64,000 bases of DNA from Aliiglaciecola sp. M165 (GTDB lineage: Bacteria > Pseudomonadota > Gammaproteobacteria > Enterobacterales > Alteromonadaceae): assembly GCF_007197995.1 (NCBI RefSeq), contig NZ_VKKH01000001.1, positions 372,001 to 436,000 on the forward strand. Reading direction: 5' to 3'. The notes under the pieces were generated by a model. That model did no database searches. It was given only the letters and a program-made list of their open reading frames with translations, and was not told the DNA's origin. The translations under genes were made by a program, and so were the position numbers. Positions 47,314-55,567 of the stretch are shown piece by piece. Within the stretch, counting starts at the first letter, position 1. The number at the start of each line of letters is the position of its first letter.

Positions 47314-48570
47314 TTATTGCGTTAATCTAATGGCATCGTGTTGGGTAAATTCAGACATATCTGAAACAATTACCGAATCACCTTGCTGTAAACCTGCGAT
47401 GATTTGAATGGATGATACCGATGCTTTTCCAAGTTTAATTTTGCGTTGTTGTGCTAACCGTTGATCGCTATCTAATGTAAACAATCGGGTATCGGTCAGC
47501 GCAACTGCACCGGCTGGACGATCAATATAAAGTGCGTTTTCAATCTGTTCGACAATGATGGTGCCAGTTACGCTTAAATCTGGACGGGCGCCGTTAGGAA
47601 GCTGCCCTGTCAATTCAACGTCTACTTGCACATTGCCGTTTTGCACTCGTGGATCAATGCGCTTCACTACGCCCTCAACCAATCCGTTTCGGGTGTCGAT
47701 CGTCGCGACAAAACCCAGCTGTAAGTCCTGCACAAGATTCTCTTGAATCTGCAGCTCCGCCATAAGTGAATCTGGACGAGCGACTCGCGCAATATTCCCA
47801 CCAACTTCAACCCGTTGACCGACATCGACCGATATTTGTTGTAAAACACCGTCGATATCAGCAGTAATTTTTAAGGCATTCAATTGGGACTCGAAGCGGT
47901 TGAGCATATTCCTGAATTTGCGTACTTTCGCTTCTTCCGCTGCCAACTTGGCACTGACCACATCCGCTCTACGCTTCTGGGTTTTTAATCGAATATCCAA
48001 TTCCGCTTGCCTTTGCTTGGTGTTCAGTTGGGTCGTCGCAAAATCCAAATCAGAAATGATGTGTTTATCTGCTAAGGGCTGCTCAGCCTTTTGCTTTAAT
48101 TTGGCAGTTTCCAGAAACATTCTGGATTGAGTAACCATTAGCTCTTGTTCTAATGTTTGTTCTTCGAGCTGCGCCGCCAGGGCCAATAAGTTTGCTTCAG
48201 CAGCATCCAACTCCCACTGTGCCTGCTCGTATTGGCTTAAAATGTCTGGATTAGATAGCTCAGCAATAACTGTATCGCGACTAACCAGTGCGCCGGGTTT
48301 GATCAATAGACGTTCAACCCGCCCTGCTGACGCTGCAGCAATCCAGCGTATTTCTGAGGGAGCAAGCACACCTACTCCACGAACTTTACGGGTAAACTCA
48401 CCTTGTTTGACTTCGCTGATCCAAACATCCGTTTGTTTGACAGAAGGTACAGCCGGGTCGAAATAGCTAGCAGAGATAAAAGCAATCGCAATTAGCCCTG
48501 CAAGAATATATGCAAACCGGTACTTCTTTTTAAAAAGCGATTTGCTAGTAGTTTCAATTGGCATATCCAC
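47314..48570 (-). CDS. HlyD/MacA-like periplasmic adaptor
   Basis: 418 residues with one N-terminal membrane helix (about 16-34), a split lipoyl domain (VRGVGVLAPSEIRWIAAASA ... KITADIDGVLQQISVDVGQ) around a long coiled hairpin (about 110-225) and barrel domains. It is the adaptor of the ABC exporter and the first gene of the operon. The GTG at 48570 follows GGGAGGAG with 6-nt spacing; an ATG two codons later is the alternative. A sigma-54-type promoter lies about 60 bp upstream. Confidence 0.91.
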   Translation of the reverse strand: MDMPIETTSKSLFKKKYRFAYILAGLIAIAFISASYFDPAVPSVKQTDVWISEVKQGEFTRKVRGVGVLAPSEIRWIAAASAGRVERLLIKPGALVSRDTVIAELSNPDILSQYEQAQWELDAAEANLLALAAQLEEQTLEQELMVTQSRMFLETAKLKQKAEQPLADKHIISDLDFATTQLNTKQRQAELDIRLKTQKRRADVVSAKLAAEEAKVRKFRNMLNRFESQLNALKITADIDGVLQQISVDVGQRVEVGGNIARVARPDSLMAELQIQENLVQDLQLGFVATIDTRNGLVEGVVKRIDPRVQNGNVQVDVELTGQLPNGARPDLSVTGTIIVEQIENALYIDRPAGAVALTDTRLFTLDSDQRLAQQRKIKLGKASVSSIQIIAGLQQGDSVIVSDMSEFTQHDAIRLTQ

Positions 48571-48630
48571 AATATGCTCCTCCCATTTGAAAGCACTTTT
48601 CTAATGCTATGAATGTTTGGGTTCACTATT

Positions 48631-48646
48631 GCGAGTTCTGTGCCAA
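48631..48646 (-). promoter_or_regulatory. Sigma-54 (-24/-12) promoter candidate of the ABC/two-component operon
   Basis: On the minus strand the sequence is TTGGCACAGAACTCGC. It matches the consensus TTGGCACg-N4-TTGC in the whole -24 element, with exact spacing and one change (TCGC for TTGC) in the -12 element. It points at the adaptor gene, whose start is about 60 bp downstream, and the operon encodes a sigma-54 activator. Confidence 0.65.
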
Positions 48647-48718
48647 CCAGATAACGAAACTTAATCGATTGAAACATATAGAAAAAATAATTTTCAGAGG
48701 TTTTAGGCTAAGATAGTG

Positions 48719-48755
48719 TGTCCGATTTCGTAAATGAGGTTTACGGAATCGGACA
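48719..48755. repeat. Palindrome with 16-bp arms upstream of the sigma-54 promoter
   Basis: Arms TGTCCGATTTCGTAAA (48719-48734) and TTTACGGAATCGGACA (48740-48755) pair fully as RNA with one G-U; the loop is 5 nt. It starts 4 bp after the kinase gene stop and is centred ~100 bp upstream of the -12 element. It may be an activator site, a transcript end for the kinase gene, or both. No T run follows. Confidence 0.7.
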
Positions 48756-48758
48756 GTG

Positions 48759-51392
48759 TTATTGCATCGACTTAATTCGATTTACAAAATCTCGGTATTG
48801 AGTCGTGTCAATATCATAGGTTTGTTTAAAACTCTCTACTGACGCAGTGAGGGCCTCTTGTAGCATTTCGTCAGACAATTTTTTCTCCCGCCATGCTATT
48901 AATGCGCCATATGCCTTTATGATGGAAAAACGATAATTGTCTTTTTCATCCAAGTGCTTTTCTGCATTTATTATTGCCATATCGAGGGCTTTTGAAGCCT
49001 CAGCATAACTATTTTGAAAGTACAAAGATGCACTAAGCTCAAGTGACATGACAATAATATCTGCTGAGCCATTTGGGTTGATTTCATTAAAACGGGAAAG
49101 GGCTTCCGTAAGGATATTCTCCGCTTCTTTGATATTGCCAGCAAGCAAATGAATCCTTCCAATCACACTTAATGAAATAGGATAAAAGGGATGTTGTTTC
49201 CCCACGGTCTGTCCTACAACCTCCAGCATTGCTTCTCTGCTTTCAATCGCCTTAGCATAGTTTTGCTGCGCTACAAGTATGTTGGCTACCATGCCCATAC
49301 TTGCTGCAATCTCTATGCTTGGGCCTTTGTGTATATCTTGGCGAATTTTCAGACCTTTTTTCGCATAATCCAGGGCTTCGTCGTATTCGTTAAGCTGAAG
49401 AAGTGTATTAGAAAATTGATTCAAACCGTGAGCGAGATCCAAAGTAGGCTTCACATCATATTTGTTGTTAAATGCCAACCCCTTAAGCATATATTCCTTG
49501 GACTCTTCGAATCTAGACATATCACGAAGCACTGCACCTGCACCAAAATATGCACTCGCGGTATATTCTTCTTCGTATTGCGTATTTTCAGAAAGCGCAA
49601 TCACTTGTTCAAAATTTTGCAAACTAGGCGCGTTTTTTAAGGTATAGGTTTGAGCCGCAGCCAAACTATAGTGAGCGGCTATTTTATAGTAATTGAGGTC
49701 TAAATTTACTACATCACGCAGTGAACTGATTATTTCCAAATTTTTGCGGTGAGAGTTGCTTGCACTTAGATAGTCACCTGTTACAACCTGTAAAGCACCG
49801 AGTTGGTATAGTGACATCACTCTTAGCCGCTGCTGCGCGCTGCCAGATAATGAATTCTCTGCAAGCTGAGTTTCAACATGTTGAATCAGCTCAAATGCTT
49901 TATCCACCTCATTTATTTGCTGATAAACTCCCGCCAAAACAATCAACAACTCTGCTTGAATAGCAGGTGCTCCATCCAACGCCAAAGCAGAAGCATAGGC
50001 TTCATCAATCAATGTCGCTGCACTAATGACCTCACCATCATTAACGTTTGGATCAGCAGATACAAATATATCGGTCAAGTATCGAGTAGTCTCTTGCGCA
50101 ATTGAGGCTTGTTGCACTGCCCTGTCTCGTTGCTGTTGAATTTGGGCCGACTGATAAGACACTACAACAGCGAAACTCACCAGACCTATCACCAATACAC
50201 CCGCTAAACTTGAACTGAGTTTATTACGCTGTACGAACTTTGAAAAACCGTACCATCGGCTGGGTGGTCTGGAAATTATCGGAAAATTAGAGCGGTAACA
50301 CTGAATGTCATAAGCCAAGGCTTCAACACTCACGTAGCGCTTATCGGCTGCTTTGTTCAGCGCTTTTAAAACAATAGTATCTAAATCACCTTTTACGGCA
50401 GATAGCCTGGATTGTATGGTTAAATCTGAAGATTCCTTGCATCGTTGGCTCGGCTTTACAGGTGTTTGCTCGAGAATTTTAGTTTCAAGCTCACGTTGAG
50501 TAGAGTCCGTAAAATCAAACACTGGCGTGTTTGTCAGTAACTGCATCAATAGACTACCGAGACCATACACGTCGGTAGAGGTCGTAACGGGCTCTCCGAG
50601 TACCTGTTCAGGGGCAGCATTACTGTGAGTTAATACACGGATAGAAACTTGAGTGAGATGATTATTGGTATTTTCTTTGTCTTCTTCGAGAAGCTTTGCG
50701 ATACCAAAATCAAGCAGCTTCACTCTGCCCCCTTTAGTTACCAAAACGTTACTTGGCTTGATATCCCGATGTACAACTAAATTTTGGTGAGAATAGGTTA
50801 CAGCACTAAGCACTTGTTGATATAAATCGAGGACTTGATCTGTTGTTAACTTATTCTGTCGGCAATATTCACTAATATTTACCCCATCAACATATTCTAA
50901 AATGATATAGGGAAAACCTTCATGGGTTTGCCCACCGCCAATAAAACCTGCGATGTTAGGATGTTTTAGAGAAGCTAGTATTTGGCGTTCAAGCTTAAAA
51001 CGTTGCTCGTTGAGTTGGCCAAGCATTCTTTGATGTATAACTTTTATCGCAACAAGTTGGCTAAAATCTGAGTTTTCGCGTTCAGCAAGAAACACGCTAC
51101 CCATACCACCTTCACCTATAGGTGACACAATCCTAAACTGCTCGATGGTGTCTCCCACCGTTAGTTTTGCTTCAGATTCCAAAAATTGTGCGGCGTTGAC
51201 ATCAACGATCTTAGATATCTCGTTACCACTATCACTGATAGCCGTGCTTTCATTTAGCATAGCGAGTACTCGCTCAGCAAGTTCATCATCACCTTTTGTA
51301 TGTCCTTGAATAAAGGCTTCTCGCTCGTCAGGTTCAAGTGTTAGTGCTTCGTTGAATAAATCCTTAATACGATCCCACTTGTGTTTATCCAT
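48759..51392 (-). CDS. Membrane Ser/Thr protein kinase with C-terminal TPR repeats
   Basis: 877 residues. An N-terminal helical segment (1-85) is followed by a Hanks-type kinase (about 88-370): Gly loop IGEGGMGSVFLAE, Lys in LVAIKVIHQ, catalytic loop VVHRDIKPSNVLV (about residue 205), DFG in KLLDFGIAKLL and APEQVLGEP. One membrane helix follows (about 391-411, SLAGVLVIGLVSFAVVVSY), then ~450 residues of TPR-like repeats predicted to be periplasmic. So a periplasmic sensor arm is joined to a cytoplasmic kinase. The gene starts 3 bp after the ECF sigma gene, so the kinase very likely controls that sigma factor. Confidence 0.92.
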   Translation of the reverse strand: MDKHKWDRIKDLFNEALTLEPDEREAFIQGHTKGDDELAERVLAMLNESTAISDSGNEISKIVDVNAAQFLESEAKLTVGDTIEQFRIVSPIGEGGMGSVFLAERENSDFSQLVAIKVIHQRMLGQLNEQRFKLERQILASLKHPNIAGFIGGGQTHEGFPYIILEYVDGVNISEYCRQNKLTTDQVLDLYQQVLSAVTYSHQNLVVHRDIKPSNVLVTKGGRVKLLDFGIAKLLEEDKENTNNHLTQVSIRVLTHSNAAPEQVLGEPVTTSTDVYGLGSLLMQLLTNTPVFDFTDSTQRELETKILEQTPVKPSQRCKESSDLTIQSRLSAVKGDLDTIVLKALNKAADKRYVSVEALAYDIQCYRSNFPIISRPPSRWYGFSKFVQRNKLSSSLAGVLVIGLVSFAVVVSYQSAQIQQQRDRAVQQASIAQETTRYLTDIFVSADPNVNDGEVISAATLIDEAYASALALDGAPAIQAELLIVLAGVYQQINEVDKAFELIQHVETQLAENSLSGSAQQRLRVMSLYQLGALQVVTGDYLSASNSHRKNLEIISSLRDVVNLDLNYYKIAAHYSLAAAQTYTLKNAPSLQNFEQVIALSENTQYEEEYTASAYFGAGAVLRDMSRFEESKEYMLKGLAFNNKYDVKPTLDLAHGLNQFSNTLLQLNEYDEALDYAKKGLKIRQDIHKGPSIEIAASMGMVANILVAQQNYAKAIESREAMLEVVGQTVGKQHPFYPISLSVIGRIHLLAGNIKEAENILTEALSRFNEINPNGSADIIVMSLELSASLYFQNSYAEASKALDMAIINAEKHLDEKDNYRFSIIKAYGALIAWREKKLSDEMLQEALTASVESFKQTYDIDTTQYRDFVNRIKSMQ

Positions 51393-51395
51393 TAA

Positions 51396-51938
51396 TTAAC
51401 CTTTTCCTAATTTCGCCATTTCAACCTTCAGCCACGCTCTAGCAGCTTTCAAATCTCGCTCTAAGGTTGCGTGCGACACATTCATGACAGAAGCAACTTC
51501 ATTATTGCTCAACTCTGAAAACAATTTTAATTCAAAGGCTTGCGCACTTCTTTTATCAAACGCAGCTAGTTCCGTGAGCAATTTGTCCAAATAAATTAAC
51601 TCTACCGTGTTGATATCTGACTGATCCGCTATCTCGCTGATTGTCACCAATACTGATTTTCCACTGCGCTTGTTTGTCAGTTTTTTACGAGCATGATCCA
51701 CAAGGATTCGGCGCATTTGCCTGGCCGCAATGGCGATAAAATGTGCTTTATTGTCAACGTCTATCTCTTTACCCGCTAAATTAACATAGGCCTCATTCAC
51801 CAATGCAGTAGCTTGCAGAGTGTGCCCGGAACGCTCTTTGAACATATAACGTCTAGCAATCTTTTTGAGCTCATCTAGTAACGCAGATTGCTGTTGTTCG
51901 CTTAGCTCCTTAAAACCGTCGTCGAAGCATATTTCCAT
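51396..51938 (-). CDS. ECF sigma factor (TIGR02999 / ECF43-like)
   Basis: 180 residues with sigma-2 (about 20-95: TALVNEAYVNLAG, HFIAIAARQMRRILVDHARK) and sigma-4 (about 115-175: ELKLFSELSNNEVASVMNVS, ATLERDLKAARAWLK). The HTLQATALVNEAY and ARQMRRILVDHARKK segments are typical of ECF sigma factors paired with Ser/Thr kinases instead of anti-sigma factors. None of the neighbours looks like an anti-sigma factor. In the characterised EcfP/PknT pair of Vibrio parahaemolyticus, phosphorylation by the kinase activates the sigma factor; the same is inferred here. First gene of the operon. Confidence 0.92.
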   Translation of the reverse strand: MEICFDDGFKELSEQQQSALLDELKKIARRYMFKERSGHTLQATALVNEAYVNLAGKEIDVDNKAHFIAIAARQMRRILVDHARKKLTNKRSGKSVLVTISEIADQSDINTVELIYLDKLLTELAAFDKRSAQAFELKLFSELSNNEVASVMNVSHATLERDLKAARAWLKVEMAKLGKG

Positions 51939-52234
51939 CTAGAAACACCGTTGTGTATTTTTTAGGCAAAAATTGACTTTACTGCAAAAGTAAGGATTTG
52001 AATAGCTTGGCAAAACACACCAGACCACATGATTCTTCGCCTAATCAGATAATACTGTGGAAATACACTTTTTCTCTCACTTTCTAACTGCGAGAAATCT
52101 CCGATTTAGCCCTCAAAAACTTTTTTGAGGGCGTTTTAACACTTTTCACGCATTGGGTTAGTGAACATGAAAATAACTGTCAAACCGACGGTCTCGATTG
52201 CGCAGCAATCACGCTCATGTAAAAGGAGAAAAAT
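51939..52234. promoter_or_regulatory. Divergent region, ECF operon / Gly-rich lipoprotein
   Basis: This 296-bp gap has no ORF of note. It holds promoters in both directions, a terminator-like hairpin at 52109-52132 in the plus orientation, and a good ribosome-binding site (AAAAGGAG) before the lipoprotein start. A TTGACT at 51973-51978 could be a -35, but no convincing -10 follows. Confidence 0.45.
52109..52137 (+). terminator. Terminator-like hairpin in the lipoprotein leader
   Basis: Arms GCCCTCAAAAA (52109-52119) and TTTTTGAGGGC (52122-52132) form a long stem followed by GTTTTAAC. As both flanking genes point away from it, it cannot end either of them: it may be a leader attenuator or the end of a small RNA starting near 52000. 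Confidence 0.55.
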
Positions 52235-54229
52235 ATGAAAAGCTTACAAATAACAGCCCAAGAGAAGGGTATATATAAATTATCTTTGTTAACTAGCGCC
52301 ATCCTTGGTGCCTTACTCTTAAGTGCATGTGGAGGCGGCGGTGGTGACAGTTCTACGTCGACACCGGTAACACCCCCTCCACCACCTCCTCCACCTGATA
52401 CCCCACCAAGCGTTAGCGTAGACTCCCGTATTATTGTCAGCGTGGGGGATTCCGTGAGCTTTAGTGCCTCGGCATCTGATCCCGATGGAGACGACATATC
52501 TTATGAGTGGGTGCAGCAAAGCGGCGAGCCAGTGTCGAACTCTAGCGGCTTCGACACTGCTACCGCGAGTTTTAGCGCTCCAGACAGCGTGAGTAGTTTT
52601 ACCTTTGAAGTGACCGCTACTGCTAATGGACAATCTGATTCAGCGTCCATTTTGGTAATCGTGTTAGAAGATGTCGACACGGCCGTGTTTATTGATGCGC
52701 AGTTTACCGGTGCATCTGATGGCTCAATCGATGCTCCGTATAAAGAGTTTGCTAGCGTCCTTGAGCAAAACCTCGACGACAACACTGACGTCGATTTCTA
52801 TATCAAAACGCCTACAGATGATACGGTGTTTTCGTTGTGGGAAGGTGACACTAGGACAATCAGCCAAAACATCAGCTTTTATGGTGGCTACTTAGAAGAT
52901 TGGCACCGAGATGCCACCAACCAACGTACCCCAATAATGACCGAGAATGAAGCGGGTATTCGCTATTCTAGCACTGACCAATACGTTGAAGTGTCAGGCA
53001 TCGACTTAATGCTAAATCTAGATGCAGTCGACAACGGTACTAGTGTGGTCGGAATTCAGGGTGTCTCTCTTGATCACCTTATGATCCGAGATAACACTAT
53101 CAGCTTGAGTGACTATCCCTTCGATAACTCATCGGCATCAGTTTATGGTGTTATATCTGACCAAATCACCTCTTTCAGCTTACTCAATAATACCATAACA
53201 AGTGGTTCGGCCCCGGCGAGCGCAAGAGATGCAGTGCAAAACAATCGAGGTGCTGGTGCTGATGGGCGAAATGGCAGTAATGGCGATGGTGCCGATGGTG
53301 GTATTGGCGGTGACTCAGATACGGGAATAAGCGGTGGCGGACAAGGGGGAGATGGAGGCAGAGGCTCTTCTGAAGATGGCGAAAGAGGTGAAGATTCCAG
53401 GCTGGGTTTCTCAACTGGTCCGGGCGCAGGTGGCGCTGGCGGCGATGCATCTGAAGATGAAGACGATGGTGTAAATGGTGTAAATGGAAACAATGGAATC
53501 ACTGGTTCAGCAGGTAATGGTGGTACTGGGTTTGGCCGTTTTACTAATGGAGGTCGATTCGCTACGTCTAGCGGCTCTCTTGGGCGGAGTGGTTCTGATG
53601 GCGCGGGCGGCGGTGGAGGCGGAGGCGGCGGTTCGTCGACCTTAGGCTTTAATGGCGGCGGCGGTGGCGGCGGTGGCGAAGGTGGCGAAGGTGGTGAAGG
53701 TGGCTTTGGAGCCAATTCAGGCGGCGCATCCATTGGCGTTTATGTCATTCAAGGCGCGCTCAACGACATCGCGGGCAATACCATCACGACTAGCAATGGC
53801 GGTATTGGGGGCATCGGTGGCTTGGGAGCTAGCGGTGGCGACGGAGGTTCAGGCGGTAGCGGCGCAGACGGTAACTCAAGCAACTCTGGTGACGGCGGAA
53901 ATGGTGGTAATGGCGGTGACGGTGGCGACGGCGGCATCGGCGGTTCAGGTGGCGGTGGCCCAACATTTGGCATATTACTTAACTCTGACACCTTTGCCAC
54001 GATTAGTAATAATCAAATCACCACGGGTAATGGTGGTAACGGAGGTAGCGCAATCATTGCAATCGAGCAAGCCGCAGGCAAAGGTGGTTGGAGTATTGGC
54101 ATTTTTGATGCGAACACAGAGGATGCGTCAACTCCTACTCTCGATGGTAACACCTTTACCATTGGCGAGGCAGGTGATGATGGCAACCCTTCTGCAGGAA
54201 CCGGAACGGCTGCGGACACTAATTTTTAA
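52235..54229 (+). CDS. Lipoprotein with Ig/PKD-like domain and Gly-rich inserts in a beta-helix-like fold
   Basis: 664 residues. Signal with lipobox LLLSAC (Cys32), then GGGGG and a Thr/Pro spacer. An Ig/PKD-like domain (about 52-145: VSVGDSVSFSASASDPDGD, then ISYEWVQQSG) precedes a parallel-beta-helix-like region (about 150-330). From about residue 335 to 575 come long tracts of Gly with Asn/Asp/Ser, interrupted by rung-like segments: LLNNTITSG, DIAGNTITTSNGG, TISNNQITTGNGG and LDGNTFTIGEAGDDG. Very likely exported and surface-exposed; function unknown. Divergent from the ECF/kinase operon, of which it is a plausible target. Strong AAGGAG and a terminator frame the gene. Confidence 0.85.
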   Translation: MKSLQITAQEKGIYKLSLLTSAILGALLLSACGGGGGDSSTSTPVTPPPPPPPPDTPPSVSVDSRIIVSVGDSVSFSASASDPDGDDISYEWVQQSGEPVSNSSGFDTATASFSAPDSVSSFTFEVTATANGQSDSASILVIVLEDVDTAVFIDAQFTGASDGSIDAPYKEFASVLEQNLDDNTDVDFYIKTPTDDTVFSLWEGDTRTISQNISFYGGYLEDWHRDATNQRTPIMTENEAGIRYSSTDQYVEVSGIDLMLNLDAVDNGTSVVGIQGVSLDHLMIRDNTISLSDYPFDNSSASVYGVISDQITSFSLLNNTITSGSAPASARDAVQNNRGAGADGRNGSNGDGADGGIGGDSDTGISGGGQGGDGGRGSSEDGERGEDSRLGFSTGPGAGGAGGDASEDEDDGVNGVNGNNGITGSAGNGGTGFGRFTNGGRFATSSGSLGRSGSDGAGGGGGGGGGSSTLGFNGGGGGGGGEGGEGGEGGFGANSGGASIGVYVIQGALNDIAGNTITTSNGGIGGIGGLGASGGDGGSGGSGADGNSSNSGDGGNGGNGGDGGDGGIGGSGGGGPTFGILLNSDTFATISNNQITTGNGGNGGSAIIAIEQAAGKGGWSIGIFDANTEDASTPTLDGNTFTIGEAGDDGNPSAGTGTAADTNF

Positions 54230-54259
54230 ACCTAGGTTTCATTACTAGTTTAAAGAATG

Positions 54260-54284
54260 AAAAAGCACCTACGGGTGCTTTTTT
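54260..54284. terminator. Bidirectional terminator between lipoprotein and flavoprotein genes
   Basis: Perfect arms AAAAAGCACC / GGTGCTTTTT with a TACG loop, A-run before and T-run after. It ends the Gly-rich lipoprotein transcript (30 bp after its stop) and, read in reverse, the convergent flavoprotein transcript. Confidence 0.93.
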
Positions 54285-54303
54285 AATATGTGTATCTACT
54301 GGT

Positions 54304-55485
54304 TCAAACCACCTGCCCAGCAACCCACCCTGAGCTCCAGGCCCATTGGAAGTTGTACCCACCGAGCCAGCCAGTGACATCGACAACTTCACCGATGAAG
54401 TAAAGCCCCTCGACGTCTTTGGCCATCATGGTTTTGGATGAAAGCTGGTTGGTATCGACACCACCTAGAGTCACTTCGGCAGTGCGATAGCCTTCGGTGC
54501 CGTTGGGTTTGAGTTGCCAGTGATGGAAAGCGTCGGATACTTGTTGTAGTTGTTTGCCTTGGTACTGTTTTAGCGGTTTGTTGTCCAATCCCAAATATGG
54601 CAATGCGGTTTGAACATAACGTTTTGGATAGTATTTTGCCAAAGCTGTGGCTAATTGCGCGTCGGGTGATTGATTTTGTGCGCTGACAAGTTCTTGATGA
54701 AGGTCGCCATTGGGAAATAGATCGAATTCCACCGCTTGGCCTGGCTCCCAAAAAGACGAGATTTGTAGCACGGCGGGGCCACTTAGCCCGCGATGGGTAA
54801 ACAAGATGTTTTCGTTGAAACTGGTGTCATTACAACTGGCTCGTGCATCTAAAGAGATACCGCTTAGATCGGCAAACACGGCTTTGTCGTGATCGTGCAA
54901 GGTGAAGGGCACCAGCCCTGCTCTTGTGGGTTTAACCGCCAATCCAAACTGCTCCGCAACTTTATAACCAAAAGGCGAAGCACCAAGCTTTGGCATCGAC
55001 AAGCCGCCTGTTGCAACGACTAGAGATCCACACGCAAAATCTCCATGAGCGGTAGTCAGAGCGAATCCATTAACGGTTTTTTGTATATCGGTTATTTCAC
55101 ATTGGGTTTTGACCTGAGCGCCGGCTTTATCACACTCTTTTAATAGCATATTGAGAATGTCTTTTGCCGAGTTATCGCAAAACAGCTGTCCTAAGGTTTT
55201 TTCATGGTAAGCAATGCCATAGTCATTGACCAAGCCAATAAAATCCCATTGGGTATAACGGCTAAGTGCTGACTTGCAGTAGTGGGGGTTGTCAGATAAA
55301 AAGTTCTCTGGAGAGGCGTACATGTTAGTGAAGTTGCACCGCCCTCCACCTGACATAAGGATTTTCCCGCCGATGCGTTTAGCGTGATCAATGACTAACA
55401 CTGAGCGACCACGTTTGCCCGCTTCAGCTGCACAAAACAACCCAGCAGCACCCGCACCTACGACAATAACATCTTTTTGAATCAA
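54304..55485 (-). CDS. NAD(P)/FAD-dependent oxidoreductase, BaiN/HI0933 family
   Basis: 393 residues. N-terminal FAD-binding VIVVGAGAAGLFCAAEAGKRG, then GGKILMSGGGRCNFTNMYAS, LVVATGGLSMPKLGASPFGY and the C-terminal LYFIGEVVDVTGWLGGYNFQ, all hallmarks of the HI0933/YhiN family. Members reduce or handle unsaturated substrates, but most, including this one, have no known physiological role. The start is TTG at 55485 with GAGGAAAAG before it. Confidence 0.92.
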   Translation of the reverse strand: MIQKDVIVVGAGAAGLFCAAEAGKRGRSVLVIDHAKRIGGKILMSGGGRCNFTNMYASPENFLSDNPHYCKSALSRYTQWDFIGLVNDYGIAYHEKTLGQLFCDNSAKDILNMLLKECDKAGAQVKTQCEITDIQKTVNGFALTTAHGDFACGSLVVATGGLSMPKLGASPFGYKVAEQFGLAVKPTRAGLVPFTLHDHDKAVFADLSGISLDARASCNDTSFNENILFTHRGLSGPAVLQISSFWEPGQAVEFDLFPNGDLHQELVSAQNQSPDAQLATALAKYYPKRYVQTALPYLGLDNKPLKQYQGKQLQQVSDAFHHWQLKPNGTEGYRTAEVTLGGVDTNQLSSKTMMAKDVEGLYFIGEVVDVTGWLGGYNFQWAWSSGWVAGQVV

Positions 55486-55499
55486 TTCTTTTCCTCAAC

Positions 55500-55527
55500 A
55501 AAAAGGAGCGATAATACGCTCCTTTTT
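55500..55527 (-). terminator. Rho-independent terminator of the peroxiredoxin gene
   Basis: Perfect 11-bp arms AAAAAGGAGCG / CGCTCCTTTTT with a 6-nt loop, ~40 bp beyond the peroxiredoxin stop on the minus strand and ahead of the flavoprotein start. Confidence 0.9.
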
Positions 55528-55567
55528 CACATCTCTTAAAGCTGGGTTTTACCCAGCGTCAACACCA

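Noticed and set aside
53143-53733. Minus-strand ORF encoding a very Pro-rich protein
   Set aside because: It is the complement of the Gly codons (GGN read as CCN) of the Gly-rich lipoprotein; the plus-strand gene has a signal peptide, ribosome-binding site and terminator.
53652-54248. Plus-strand Ala/Val-rich ORF in another frame over the Gly-rich region
   Set aside because: A frame shadow of the repeated GGTGGC-type codons; no start context and no family features.
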